From Listeria immobilis (GTDB lineage: Bacteria; Bacillota; Bacilli; Lactobacillales; Listeriaceae), in contig NZ_JAASTZ010000021.1 in NCBI RefSeq assembly GCF_014322765.1, positions 1 through 46,256 of the forward strand: a stretch of 46,256 nucleotides of DNA. Reading direction: 5' to 3'. Numbering within the stretch: position 1 is the first letter of the stretch; every line of letters begins with the position of its first letter. Below are positions 16,021 through 23,960 of this stretch, in pieces. The position numbers and the translations under genes were made by a program. The notes beneath the pieces are model-generated. The model was not told the origin of the DNA. It did no database searches and was given only the letters and a program-made list of their open reading frames with translations.

Positions 16021-16371
16021 TTAATTGGCAATGGTTTGTATCATTTGAATAAACCGGCTTTGTTGTGTTTTGGTTAATTCAAGCACATAGATGTTTTCTT
16101 TTTTTAATTTTTTGATCACTCGAAATTCTTGTATATCTTCTAAAAAGAGTGGCTTCACGATTTCCGTCTTTTTTGCTTTTAAAATGACTTGGGATGTTGG
16201 TTCTTTTTTTATCCAGGCATTGAATCCAAGCGCAAATTTCACATCCGAACAGTGCATGGGTAACTCGACTAACATATAAATTTGTGCACGGGATTCATGC
16301 ACTTGTTTTTTCTTATTGATACAAACAATATGCTTGCTGTAAGGTGTCGCAGGCATTCTACTACTTTCCAT
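16021..16371 (-). CDS. Small soluble protein, first gene of transfer operon
   Basis: 116 residues starting at the ATG at 16371, with GAAAGGA upstream. A longer in-frame reading to 16533 would run through the promoter region and lacks a binding site. No membrane helix. It is moderately basic, with alternating strands such as AQIYMLVELPMHCSDVKFAL and KENIYVLELTKTQQSRFIQM. I do not recognise it. As the promoter-proximal gene it could be an autoregulator of the transfer operon, but no DNA-binding motif is evident. Confidence 0.6.
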   Translation of the reverse strand: MESSRMPATPYSKHIVCINKKKQVHESRAQIYMLVELPMHCSDVKFALGFNAWIKKEPTSQVILKAKKTEIVKPLFLEDIQEFRVIKKLKKENIYVLELTKTQQSRFIQMIQTIAN

Positions 16372-16464
16372 TTTCTTATTCCTTTCTTTGGTTTTATATA
16401 TTTTTTTCTTTAAAATTACTGTAATCTTGGTGCAACTAATTTTTAGAATTTTTAACTTATATAT

Positions 16465-16493
16465 TGTATAATTGATTGTGAAAATACAAACAA
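16465..16493 (-). promoter_or_regulatory. Probable promoter of the conjugation operon
   Basis: Read on the minus strand: -35 TTGTTT (16493-16488), 17-bp spacer, -10 TATACA (16470-16465). It gives a ~90-nt leader before the ATG at 16371. The divergent membrane-protein gene begins only a few bases away at 16498, so the two promoters may overlap. Confidence 0.55.
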
Positions 16494-16497
16494 GGAG

Positions 16498-17320
16498 ATG
16501 AATTATTATAAACATTTTAAATGTACTTAACACCTACGGGACTTTACTAACTAACATCAGCACAATTATTTTATTAGGCATACAATTTAAGCAAACGTTC
16601 AAAGAAAAAAATTTAAGTAATACTAACACGGTCATTAGTACAACAATCAATTGGGATTACTCTACTAAAAATAACACCAATATTTATTACAAACAAACTA
16701 ATAAAAACTCAACTTCAGATGATGATATTAGCAAAACTATCTTAGTTGGTATTTCATTATTCCTCTGCTTAGGACTATACATTTTATTTTATCCAGTCTT
16801 TTCTTTCATTTTTTCTATTTTACTTTTAATAGTGGCATTCCGTGGTAAAAAATTCATGTTAAAACAACAAGAAATACTTGTTTCCATTAAATGGCTATTT
16901 CTGTTAGTTTGTTTTATTCTTTTATCTCTTTCCACTATCTTTATTCCAAAAGAAATCCAAACAATTTTTCAACAAGCTCCTATGATCCATGTAGACAGCT
17001 TTTCTCAATTTGGCTCTTGGGTCTCACAGTTGTTTGCGGTAATGACAGAAAATAGAGGAAATTTCTTTTTTTGGTATTTTATTATTGGTCGATTTTTCGC
17101 ATTCTCATACCTTTTAGGATGGTCTATTCTTCACTTTCAATCCAAAACATACCTTATTGAATTAGCAAAATTGAATGGTATTCAACGTAGTAAAATGTAT
17201 CTTTATTTAATAGCAGATTTATTTACTGTTCTTGTATTATTAGCTCTTATGCACATGAACTTGGTTTGGCCATATCTTGTACATTTACAAGACTTCATTA
17301 CTAATTGGTTTTATTCTTAA
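16498..17320 (+). pseudogene. Polytopic membrane protein gene with 5' frameshift or non-ATG start
   Basis: An open frame of about 270 codons runs from 16502 to 17320 on the plus strand with no in-frame ATG near its beginning. AAGGAG is followed at once by an ATG (16498) that is in another frame and stops after ten codons. Removing one T near 16503 would join that ATG to the long frame (MNIINILNVLNTYG...). The product has hydrophobic segments near 15-30 and 85-115 and in its second half (IKWLFLLVCFILLSLSTIFI and later). Function unknown. It is either a frameshifted allele, a sequencing error, or a gene using ATT/ATA. It diverges from the transfer operon. Confidence 0.6.
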
Positions 17321-17511
17321 TGGGTAAACCAGTTAATAATATCAAAAATGAAACTAGTCGTACATAGAAGGAGATAAACCATTCCTCCATAAATAGCTAA
17401 CCAAGATACACGCAAATTGATGGCTATTTTTTTCTTCTCACCGAAAGCGAAAACAATGAAAAAACCAAGAAGAATAACAGTACCTACAGATACAAAAACA
17501 AGATAACTCAA
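17317..17511 (-). CDS. Small two-helix membrane protein
   Basis: 64 residues starting at TTG 17511, ten bases after AAAGGAGG; an upstream in-frame TTG at 17547 lies inside a terminator stem and is less likely. Two hydrophobic helices span about residues 2-23 (SYLVFVSVGTVILLGFFIVF) and 36-57. The 3' end overlaps the convergent plus-strand membrane gene by 4 bases. No family recognised; it could be a partner or immunity-like protein. Confidence 0.55.
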   Translation of the reverse strand: MSYLVFVSVGTVILLGFFIVFAFGEKKKIAINLRVSWLAIYGGMVYLLLCTTSFIFDIINWFTH

Positions 17512-17536
17512 TAAACTTATTCCTCCTTTTCCTTTA

Positions 17537-17567
17537 AAAAGAGACAAGCTTTGTACTTGTCTCTTTT
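17537..17567. terminator. Terminator downstream of the LPxTG adhesin gene
   Basis: A perfect 12-bp stem AAAAGAGACAAG/CTTGTCTCTTTT with a 7-base loop and T runs on both sides. On the minus strand it lies ~45 bp after the adhesin stop and just before the small membrane gene. Confidence 0.8.
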
Positions 17568-17609
17568 CGTTTGATTATACTTCCTTCTTTTATTCCCACC
17601 ACGGTTTGT

Positions 17610-20507
17610 TTAGTTGTGGTTTGTTTTTCTTCTTCTGTTTTGTACAAGTAGGTAAATTCCTACTGATACTAGGATAGTTCCAAAGGAATAAAGGAATAAA
17701 TCTAGTGAACTATCCCCTGTTGTTGGTAAAAATCCTTTTTTAGCCGGAATTTTTGTATTGTGCATGACTGTTTTGGTTACTTTACCATCTTTCACGGTAA
17801 ATTTAACCGAAGAAGTATTTAATTGGTATCCATCATTCGGGATTTTTTCGGTTAGGGTATACTCCCCTTCTGGTAAAGTATATTTTTTTGCTTGTGTAGT
17901 TGATACCCATGTCACATCAATATCTTTTCCTTTAATATTTAGTGTTGCCCCAGGTAACTCTTCGTCTCCAGTAATATCTTTTTTAGAGACTTCGACTTCG
18001 CCTTTTTTCAACATATTTTTAACATTTACATTTGCCCAAACAATCGCTGTTTGATCGTCTTGGTATGTTAATTGGAAATCCACAGGAGCTAAATCTCTAT
18101 AAGCTGCTGGCGCATTCGTTTCGATTAATTGATACTTACCTAAATACAACGCTTTGTTCGATTCAAATGCACCATTTGCATCGGTTTTGACATGATCCAC
18201 TACTTCGCCTTGTTTCGCACGCACGGTACCATCAGGAGTAACAACGTTTTCTTTTGCTACGACATTAAATTCAATGTTGCCAGCAGGTACTTGTTTGTAA
18301 ACGACCTTTTCTTGTGTCGATTTTTCTGTGTCAATAACTTCTTTCGTTTTGATTCCTTTGACTTTGCCTTTTGCTGGTGCATCGCTAAAGTCTAAAGTAA
18401 TCATATCTCCATCATCTTTAGCACTCACTGTGAATGGTATTTCTTGTTTATTTAACAAGTAACCATTCGGTGCTTTCACTTCTACTAGGGTGTAATTACC
18501 GTATACTAGCGTTTCTGGTAACACAAGGGTACCGTCTGCTGCTGTAGTAAATTCGGTTAAATCTTTTTCTAATGGATAGTTAATGTGTTGAGAAATAAAG
18601 TTTCCTTCACTGTCTTTCACTTTGAAAGTAGCTCCAGCAAGTGGAATCACTTTCCCTGTTTCGATGTCTTTTTTGACAATTTTCACTTTGGTTTCGATAA
18701 CCTTATCTTCTAAAATATAATGGAAGTTTTGGCCTTCTTCGCTGATTGTAACTTCAAAATCAGCTACTGCATTGTAACCTTCTGGAGTTTTAGTTTCAGA
18801 AACCACATAAGTTCCGTACGGTAAGCCTTGGAAGCTTGCTTGGCCATTGACATCGGTTGTTTGTGTTTGTGCCACAACGCCTGTGGATTTTAGTGTAGCT
18901 GTAAATTCTGCGCCTGCTAACGCTTGTTTTTGACCATCTGGAAGAGTCGCTAACGTGCTTTGTAGCAATGGTTTATTCGCAAATTTGATTAACTCAAATC
19001 CACCTTTAATAACTGTATCTTTACTTGTCGCATTCCCTAAAAGTAATTCCGTTACATCGTCTTTTTGGTCCACCTTGACTGCATGAACGGTTGGATCTAC
19101 ATTATAACCAGTTGGCGCTTTTGTTTCTTTGACGTATACAGTTTTTGTTGCCCCACCTAACAGTATTTTTTTAGAGATAGCAGTTAAATCATTACTAATG
19201 GTTAGTTCATCGAGTAATTTAGTTGCTGCTGCATCTTCATAGATACCATATTTGGCACCTACAAGCGTTGCATCACCTTGTGCCGTGTCACCTGTTTCAC
19301 TATCTGCTTTTTTTACTTTTACTTGGAAAGAAACAGCTTGGTTTGTCACGTTTAATAATGTTGTTTCTGCTGCTTTAACGGTTACTTTACGGACAGTATT
19401 ATCAATGGTATATCCAGCTGGAGCTTTCGTTTCTACCACTGTATAATCTCCCATTAATAAATCTTTCGCTGTAATAGTTCCGTCTGCTCCTGTTTTCACA
19501 TGAGCAACAACTTTTCCGGTGCTATCTTTGACATCGTATTCAGCATTTGCAAGTGTACGTTTGTCAGAACCAGTTTTCTTAATTTTTAGATCTCCGGTTT
19601 GTGCTTTAAAAGTTGCTTTGATTCCTGTTACTGATATAGGGTCTGTTACTCCACCAGCTTTTACCAATCTTTGCGCATTACTAGTGCTAGGTATAAATTG
19701 TAAAGCTGTTTGTTTTTTTACATCTGTGTTTACTGTTATATTGACCGTACCATCAAATTTTGGCCCTGCAACTAGTTTAAAATCTGCATCTGCATCCATC
19801 TTTACATTACCTGTATATTCTTTTCCATCACTAGTTACCGCTTTTACTCCTTCTGGTAAAGTGAAACTTTGGTAATTTTTCGTGTTACTCTTCCAAGTTG
19901 TAGGATACAATTTAGTTTCTTGTTGTTTAGTAGTCGGATTCCATTCTGCTGTTTGAACTTTATTAGCAATAGAAAATTCGCCTAGTGGCGCTGTTTTTGT
20001 TTCTGCTTTGTTCAAAAGATATTTAACTCCAGAATCGTTTGCCATTGCCGGACTATCAAAATGGCCTAAATAATAATTTAAAGCAACATACGTATCCACA
20101 TAATTTTTTACGCTTGTTCCATTATGAGGATAACCATAATACAAGATATTCATAATACCAACATCATTGTAAACTTGTTTTGCATACTCTAAATTTACAG
20201 GAAAATCTTTGTTTGGATCAATACAAAACGCCGTTTCCCCATTTACTGTAATAAATGCAGTAGATGTTGTGTATCCCCCATAATTAGCACTCCAACTTCC
20301 TGAACTATTTCCATTGCTAGATTTTAATAAAGGCCTTGGATTCACGGTACTCGTGATTATCTCACCATCCGTTGTTTTTCCGATTTGATACTTTTCAGTA
20401 CTAGCTGCTTCAGCTTTAATGAAAGGTATAAACATTTGCAATATCAATGTACATATTAACGTAAAAACAATTGTTCTTTGTAAATTATTAATTACTTTGT
20501 TCTTCAT
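17610..20507 (-). CDS. LPxTG-anchored adhesin with SpaA-like domains and thioester-like head
   Basis: 965 residues. It has a signal peptide (to about residue 36), then a head domain resembling a Cys-Gln thioester domain (YGGYTTSTAFITVNGETAF then CIDP, Cys near 94). At least six SpaA/Cna-B-like domains follow; each ends in a xETKAPxGY-type motif carrying the Glu that promotes Lys-Asn isopeptide bonds. The C-terminus is a sortase signal (FLPTTGDSS, helix, RRRK tail). It should be covalently attached to peptidoglycan and mediate binding to host or partner cells. At the position expected for the thioester Gln the sequence reads VDTYVALNYYLG, so the bond may be absent. The ATG at 20507 follows GGAGG. 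It lies upstream of a strong terminator and is probably transcribed on its own. Confidence 0.9.
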   Translation of the reverse strand: MKNKVINNLQRTIVFTLICTLILQMFIPFIKAEAASTEKYQIGKTTDGEIITSTVNPRPLLKSSNGNSSGSWSANYGGYTTSTAFITVNGETAFCIDPNKDFPVNLEYAKQVYNDVGIMNILYYGYPHNGTSVKNYVDTYVALNYYLGHFDSPAMANDSGVKYLLNKAETKTAPLGEFSIANKVQTAEWNPTTKQQETKLYPTTWKSNTKNYQSFTLPEGVKAVTSDGKEYTGNVKMDADADFKLVAGPKFDGTVNITVNTDVKKQTALQFIPSTSNAQRLVKAGGVTDPISVTGIKATFKAQTGDLKIKKTGSDKRTLANAEYDVKDSTGKVVAHVKTGADGTITAKDLLMGDYTVVETKAPAGYTIDNTVRKVTVKAAETTLLNVTNQAVSFQVKVKKADSETGDTAQGDATLVGAKYGIYEDAAATKLLDELTISNDLTAISKKILLGGATKTVYVKETKAPTGYNVDPTVHAVKVDQKDDVTELLLGNATSKDTVIKGGFELIKFANKPLLQSTLATLPDGQKQALAGAEFTATLKSTGVVAQTQTTDVNGQASFQGLPYGTYVVSETKTPEGYNAVADFEVTISEEGQNFHYILEDKVIETKVKIVKKDIETGKVIPLAGATFKVKDSEGNFISQHINYPLEKDLTEFTTAADGTLVLPETLVYGNYTLVEVKAPNGYLLNKQEIPFTVSAKDDGDMITLDFSDAPAKGKVKGIKTKEVIDTEKSTQEKVVYKQVPAGNIEFNVVAKENVVTPDGTVRAKQGEVVDHVKTDANGAFESNKALYLGKYQLIETNAPAAYRDLAPVDFQLTYQDDQTAIVWANVNVKNMLKKGEVEVSKKDITGDEELPGATLNIKGKDIDVTWVSTTQAKKYTLPEGEYTLTEKIPNDGYQLNTSSVKFTVKDGKVTKTVMHNTKIPAKKGFLPTTGDSSLDLFLYSFGTILVSVGIYLLVQNRRRKTNHN

Positions 20508-20591
20508 AATTTCCTCCATTTTTATTAATTTGGCATATTACATCCAGCTGTTGGCGCTCTGATTTCCATTTTTTCCTTCTTTCCATAAAAA

Positions 20592-20636
20592 AAAGCTGAA
20601 ATGAATTTTGGTTTTTAACCAATTCATTTCAGCTTT
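20592..20636. terminator. Terminator of the Ser/Asn-rich protein gene
   Basis: A perfect 16-bp stem AAAGCTGAAATGAATT/AATTCATTTCAGCTTT with a 13-base loop and A/T tracts on both sides. It lies 21 bp after the stop of the minus-strand gene that ends at 20658. Confidence 0.85.
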
Positions 20637-20657
20637 ATATTATTGTTAATTTATTTT

Positions 20658-21770
20658 TTACCAACCCCAATAATCATTACTACCACCATTTACATTTGAT
20701 TCACTATCACTCTTTTTGTCATAATCATAATTGGGACTAGTACTATTACCACTATTATTAGACGATGATTTACTTCCCGTGGATTCTCCTCCACTAGATT
20801 TAGTATTTCCTCCGGTACTTTTTGAAGTACTTGAACTTCCTTTATTAGCGATACCACTATTGTTAGAACCATTTGAACTACTATAATTTTTAGAGCTACT
20901 TGATCCGTTTGACTTACTTGAACTACTTGAACTTCCATTGCTACTGTTATTGTATGACTTATTACTTTGACTTGAGTTACTACTTCCTTCATTGTTGTTT
21001 GCATTAGAGTTGTTTTCTTTCGCTTGTTCACTAACAACAGCTTGTTGTTCAGCTGCTTTCGCTTTGTTTTGTTCATCCTTCTTTTTTAGATATTCATTCG
21101 GCTTCTTTAAATATTCTAACAAAGAATTTTTCGCTTTATCCTGTTTTATTTTATCAATTTCTGTTTTAGCAACATTGTAATTATCCCATGTTATTCCTTC
21201 TTTTACGTCTTCTTTTATAACTGTAGCAAATAATTGATTAACTTTACATTCTGCATTCTTAATTTGTGTTTCTTGATTCTTTGCTTCGTTTAAAGCTTTT
21301 TTTTGCTCAATAAAAAATTCTGGTTTCGTTTCTTTATATGCGTTTACAGATTCTTCGGTACCTTCTACATCCGCATTCTCTTTTAACACACCATTTTCAT
21401 CTAATAAATTAATTACGTTCCATCGCAATGATAACATTTTCCTTGCCAAATAAATGTCTAGCTCCATTTCATCTACTTCTTTAGTATCATTTTTACCATT
21501 TTTTGTAAGTTCCGATAAATCTAAACTAGTTTCTTTTAAATCTGATATTTCTATTTCTTGTTTTATGTTAGTTTTTTTATCGTCTGTGTAATACGATAAT
21601 ACTTCTTTTTTTAATTTCTTTATTTTATTTCTTTCCTCTTTTTTCTGTACTACTTTTGCTTTTTCTTCTGCTTTCACACTATAATTGTGAAATCCAAGCG
21701 CCCCACCGCCCAAAATCACTACACTAATCGCAATACTAACCCCAATAATAATTTTTCTCTTTTTATCCAT
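20658..21770 (-). CDS. Membrane-anchored coiled-coil protein with Ser/Asn-rich tail
   Basis: 370 residues. A signal-anchor at about 8-27 (IIGVSIAISVVILGGGALGF) is followed by Lys/Glu-rich helical sequence (to about residue 245). The last ~120 residues are almost wholly Ser, Asn, Gly and Lys (for example SNGSSSSSSKSNGSSSS), ending in DYWGW. No LPxTG is present, so the N-terminal helix would hold it at the membrane, with the flexible tail reaching through the wall. Function unknown. The neighbouring LPxTG adhesin suggests a surface role. The ATG follows GAAGGG. The low-complexity tail is a likely site of length variation between strains. Confidence 0.75.
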   Translation of the reverse strand: MDKKRKIIIGVSIAISVVILGGGALGFHNYSVKAEEKAKVVQKKEERNKIKKLKKEVLSYYTDDKKTNIKQEIEISDLKETSLDLSELTKNGKNDTKEVDEMELDIYLARKMLSLRWNVINLLDENGVLKENADVEGTEESVNAYKETKPEFFIEQKKALNEAKNQETQIKNAECKVNQLFATVIKEDVKEGITWDNYNVAKTEIDKIKQDKAKNSLLEYLKKPNEYLKKKDEQNKAKAAEQQAVVSEQAKENNSNANNNEGSSNSSQSNKSYNNSSNGSSSSSSKSNGSSSSKNYSSSNGSNNSGIANKGSSSTSKSTGGNTKSSGGESTGSKSSSNNSGNSTSPNYDYDKKSDSESNVNGGSNDYWGW

Positions 21771-22251
21771 CTATTGATCCCTTCTTCCTTTTTAATTTAT
21801 TATAACGTATTTAGAACTTCTTGTGCATATTCCCACAAGGATAATTTGCTATCTATATTCTGTGTATTTTGCGTTTGTTTTCTTCGAATGAATGAGTCTG
21901 TCAAAGCAACGTTGAGGCTGGAGTTGCGCCACCCTATTTAAGCATGCATATTCCTTTTTAGAGAATAAGCCTTAAAATGAACCAGTTTGTGGCTGTGTTG
22001 CTGCGTATCTGGTAACCTGGAAACTATCTAAAAGATAGAAAAGAAAATCCGCATCGTTTTTCTTTTTATTTAATTATAGACTCGCTACATTATACGGCTA
22101 TGCGTCTTACGTGCCTTACTATTTGCAAGGTTTCTGTTTATGTGTAGTTTCACAAACAGCACGAGTATCTATATGAAATTTTCAAAGAACTAAACCAATG
22201 TGTACGTTTCAAATGCACACAATATAGATAGCAATAATTAATTTAAAACAA
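21771..22251. other. 481-bp intergenic region, no convincing gene
   Basis: No ORF with a good start is visible on either strand. On the minus strand a TATAAT box (about 21797-21802) could drive the downstream Ser/Asn-rich gene. A CTGTTT-type hairpin lies near 22133-22161. The segment is less AT-rich than usual non-coding DNA here, so a structured leader is possible. A TTCTTTGAAAA motif near 22181 recalls rRNA spacers, but nothing else supports an rRNA origin. Confidence 0.4.
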
Positions 22252-22956
22252 CTAAGCGTGTGCCTTTTTTAAAAATTGAACTTGATAGATTCGATTTCTA
22301 TTTCTTGCTGCAATGATCATCCCTTGCGATCGGATATTTTGAATAGATGGCATAATATCAACAATACATTTCAGCTCCATTCGCTCAGGTTCCACACAAT
22401 ACCCATTATGCAAATTGATATATTCTTTTTTATCCAAGGTGTAGATGGACTCGGCGTTTTCAATCACTTTAGAAACATCCCATGCTTCTTTTGCGAACTT
22501 TCTGATGTATTTTTTTCTTGGGAGTTCTATCCGCCTTATTTTTGTAGGTAATGCAACAAATTGTTTTAATTTAGCTTGTTCCTGTTTTTTTCGTTCTGTT
22601 AACACATAGTCGATAGCAGCTTGATGTTCTTTTTTTTCTCGAATAATGCTTTCTTCTTCCGATGTTCGAGCTTGTCCCATTTTTTCTAGTTCCATAAGTG
22701 AAAGCTGTAGAGAATTTTTGGAGCTTTTATAGCTAGCCTTCTTTTCCATATCTTCTGTGTTAGCAATGCAACTGGTTAACACGTTTATATTGTTTTTAAG
22801 CTCTTCTTTCAAGACTAGATTTTCTAAATTTTCTTTTGCTTTGGTTAACGGTAGTAATATTTCTTCTGCATGACAATTTTCAATTAGCTTTAAAATTTGA
22901 TGAATATTTTCTTTAATTGATTGTATGTATTTTCCATCTTGTGTTGGTTGACTCAT
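22252..22956 (-). CDS. Coiled-coil protein, unknown function
   Basis: 234 residues without signal peptide or membrane helix. Residues about 10-145 are strongly helical and charged (KEELKNNINVLTSCIANTED, TSEEESIIREKKEHQAAIDY). The C-terminal part contains a basic segment (PTKIRRIELPRKKYIRKF) and ends YQVQFLKKAHA. No known family recognised. The ATG follows GGAGGGAG. Just upstream, its leader contains a terminator-like hairpin (23002-23039), suggesting expression by attenuation. It stands between the surface-protein genes and the Rgg/RNA region. Confidence 0.65.
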   Translation of the reverse strand: MSQPTQDGKYIQSIKENIHQILKLIENCHAEEILLPLTKAKENLENLVLKEELKNNINVLTSCIANTEDMEKKASYKSSKNSLQLSLMELEKMGQARTSEEESIIREKKEHQAAIDYVLTERKKQEQAKLKQFVALPTKIRRIELPRKKYIRKFAKEAWDVSKVIENAESIYTLDKKEYINLHNGYCVEPERMELKCIVDIMPSIQNIRSQGMIIAARNRNRIYQVQFLKKAHA

Positions 22957-23001
22957 CTAGAAAAACTCCCTCCAATTGTATTGAATCCAACGGCGACCAA
23001 C

Positions 23002-23039
23002 AAAAAAGAGCGCCCTACCACTAATGTGATAGAGCGCTC
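23002..23039 (-). terminator. Attenuator-like hairpin in the leader of the coiled-coil gene
   Basis: On the minus strand a ~14-bp stem (outer GAGCGC/GCGCTC, inner CTATCAC/GTGGTAG, loop ATTA) is followed by six Ts, about 45 bp before the ATG at 22956. No minus-strand gene lies directly upstream that would need it, other than the mini-ORF array, so it either attenuates this gene or ends the peptide transcript. Confidence 0.75.
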
Positions 23040-23152
23040 AAGCGTAGCCAATTAAAAAACTCACTGCAACAACAGATAACGGTCTGCTTAGCGTAAAATG
23101 AGAACAATTGAATGTGTATAAGAAAATACACCGCCAAATGATAAATTTTACT

Positions 23153-23181
23153 TTGCTAAATGCATAGTTTTTTGTTAAAAT
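23153..23181 (+). promoter_or_regulatory. Promoter of the structured RNA
   Basis: -35 TTGCTA (23153-23158), 17-bp spacer, -10 TAAAAT (23176-23181). Predicted start is near 23187, a few bases before the closing stem of the RNA. Confidence 0.6.
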
Positions 23182-23186
23182 AAGGG

Positions 23187-23310
23187 CTACGGGTGAGACG
23201 CCACTAGTAGTTTAGTGGAGTGTGTTTTAGAGCCTTAGCTCTAAGGCCACGTATTAGCTAATCCTTCCGGGAAGTCGGATTGGTTAATATTGTCTCGCCT
23301 TTATTTTTTT
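23187..23310 (+). ncRNA. Structured multi-stem RNA with its own promoter and terminator
   Basis: About 120 nt, clearly less AT-rich than its surroundings. The closing stem GGGTGAGAC (23191-23199) pairs with GTCTCGCCT (23292-23300), using two G-U pairs, and is followed by a T run (23301-23310). Inside are three hairpins: CCACTA/TAGTGG (23201-23218), TTAGAGC/GCTCTAA (23227-23244) and TTAGCTAATCC/GGATTGGTTAA (23254-23287, with G-U pairs). There is no ORF. The stems, promoter and tail together strongly suggest a stable trans-acting RNA. I do not recognise the family. It is not antisense to any called gene, although it overlaps the region through which a minus-strand transcript from the peptide array might run. 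Confidence 0.7.
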
Positions 23311-23493
23311 GTTAGTCGTACTCGTCGAATTCCTTTTGATGATAACATGACGATAAATCAAAAAGCAAATACTTTCTGAAATTTCAGCACAACTTTTTAA
23401 ATTGCAGAGAAAGAAAAAGCAAAAATCAGCAGATAATCCAATAAATCTGAAACTTTCACTCATGTAAAAAAATTATGTATCGGGAGGAAAAAT

Positions 23494-23634
23494 ATGAATA
23501 AGAAAAACCCCACAAATACGTGTGTTTCATTATTTTTACATAAAAAAGCCCGTTTTTTTGCTTGTACAGTTAGTTTCTGTTTCTATTTGTCTGTACGTTT
23601 AAAGTTTAACATACAGTCCTATCATTTTCTATAA
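23494..23634 (+). CDS. Possible 46-residue small protein
   Basis: ATG at 23494 with GGGAGG six bases upstream. The product begins MNKKNPTNTCVSLFLHKKAR and continues with a hydrophobic Phe/Cys/Val stretch, then a short polar end. It could be a small membrane peptide. Against it: the DNA contains terminator-like A/T hairpins that would serve minus-strand transcripts, and no promoter is obvious. Family unknown. Confidence 0.3.
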   Translation: MNKKNPTNTCVSLFLHKKARFFACTVSFCFYLSVRLKFNIQSYHFL

Positions 23635-23677
23635 AATTCAGATTTGTTCACAAAATATACATAAATACATGACAAAT

Positions 23678-23711
23678 AACCTTTTCCATATATATTTTTT
23701 TGGAAAAAGTT
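23678..23711 (-). terminator. Possible terminator after the peptide array
   Basis: AACCTTTTCC (23678-23687) pairs with GGAAAAAGTT (23702-23711) with one G-T wobble, ~40 bp downstream of the third mini-ORF on the minus strand. The following T tract is weak. Confidence 0.35.
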
Positions 23712-23749
23712 AAATTTATATTCATTTATGTTTATTCTACACATCTATG

Positions 23750-23791
23750 TTACATCCACCAATGTCCCCATTTTTGAAAACAAGGTTTCAT
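23750..23791 (-). CDS. Trp-Trp mini-peptide 3 (MKPCFQKWGHWWM)
   Basis: A 13-codon ORF, third of three in tandem on the minus strand. AAAGGAG lies ten bases before the ATG. The end, KWGHWWM, carries the Trp-Trp pair shared by all three peptides and known from ComS/XIP-type competence pheromones of streptococci. It has no hydrophobic leader, so maturation would have to differ from classical SHP precursors. The stop is followed by non-coding DNA and a weak hairpin. Confidence 0.55.
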   Translation of the reverse strand: MKPCFQKWGHWWM

Positions 23792-23822
23792 ATCATCTTA
23801 GCTCCTTTCACGAACAAAGAAA

Positions 23823-23873
23823 TTAACCAATCCACCAATTTGAATATAGAATAAAACCTAAATTTTTATTCAT
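23823..23873 (-). CDS. Trp-Trp mini-peptide 2 (MNKNLGFILYSNWWIG)
   Basis: A 16-codon ORF with AAAGGAG eleven bases upstream; the first peptide's stop (TAG) abuts that site. It has a Lys near the start, a short hydrophobic stretch (LGFILY) and the C-terminal SNWWIG. Of the three it looks most like a short hydrophobic pheromone precursor. Part of a polycistronic array divergent from the Rgg-family gene. Confidence 0.6.
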   Translation of the reverse strand: MNKNLGFILYSNWWIG

Positions 23874-23891
23874 CAGACTTGATTCTCCTTT

Positions 23892-23933
23892 CTACATCCA
23901 CCATTGAATTAATACTTGTATGAGTCCCGTCAT
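23892..23933 (-). CDS. Trp-Trp mini-peptide 1 (MTGLIQVLIQWWM)
   Basis: A 13-codon ORF, promoter-proximal in the array, with AAAAAGGAG ten bases before the ATG. A hydrophobic core (LIQVLIQ) leads to the terminal WWM. It begins about 100 bp from the divergent regulator start. Independent conservation of ribosome binding site, length and WW ending in three successive ORFs is the main evidence that these are real genes. Confidence 0.6.
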   Translation of the reverse strand: MTGLIQVLIQWWM

Positions 23934-23960
23934 ATATCTACCACTCCTTTTTATTTATGG

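Noticed and set aside
20690-21076. 128-codon ORF within the Ser/Asn-rich gene
   Set aside because: It is the alternate frame of a low-complexity repeat region of the larger gene and has no start signals.
22100-22200. rRNA or tRNA spacer remnant
   Set aside because: Only one short motif (TTCTTTGAAAA) is suggestive; no rRNA or tRNA sequence is adjacent.
23187-23310. Structured RNA as a tracrRNA or CRISPR part
   Set aside because: No repeat array and no cas gene anywhere in the window; the 3' stem and tail look like an independent terminator.
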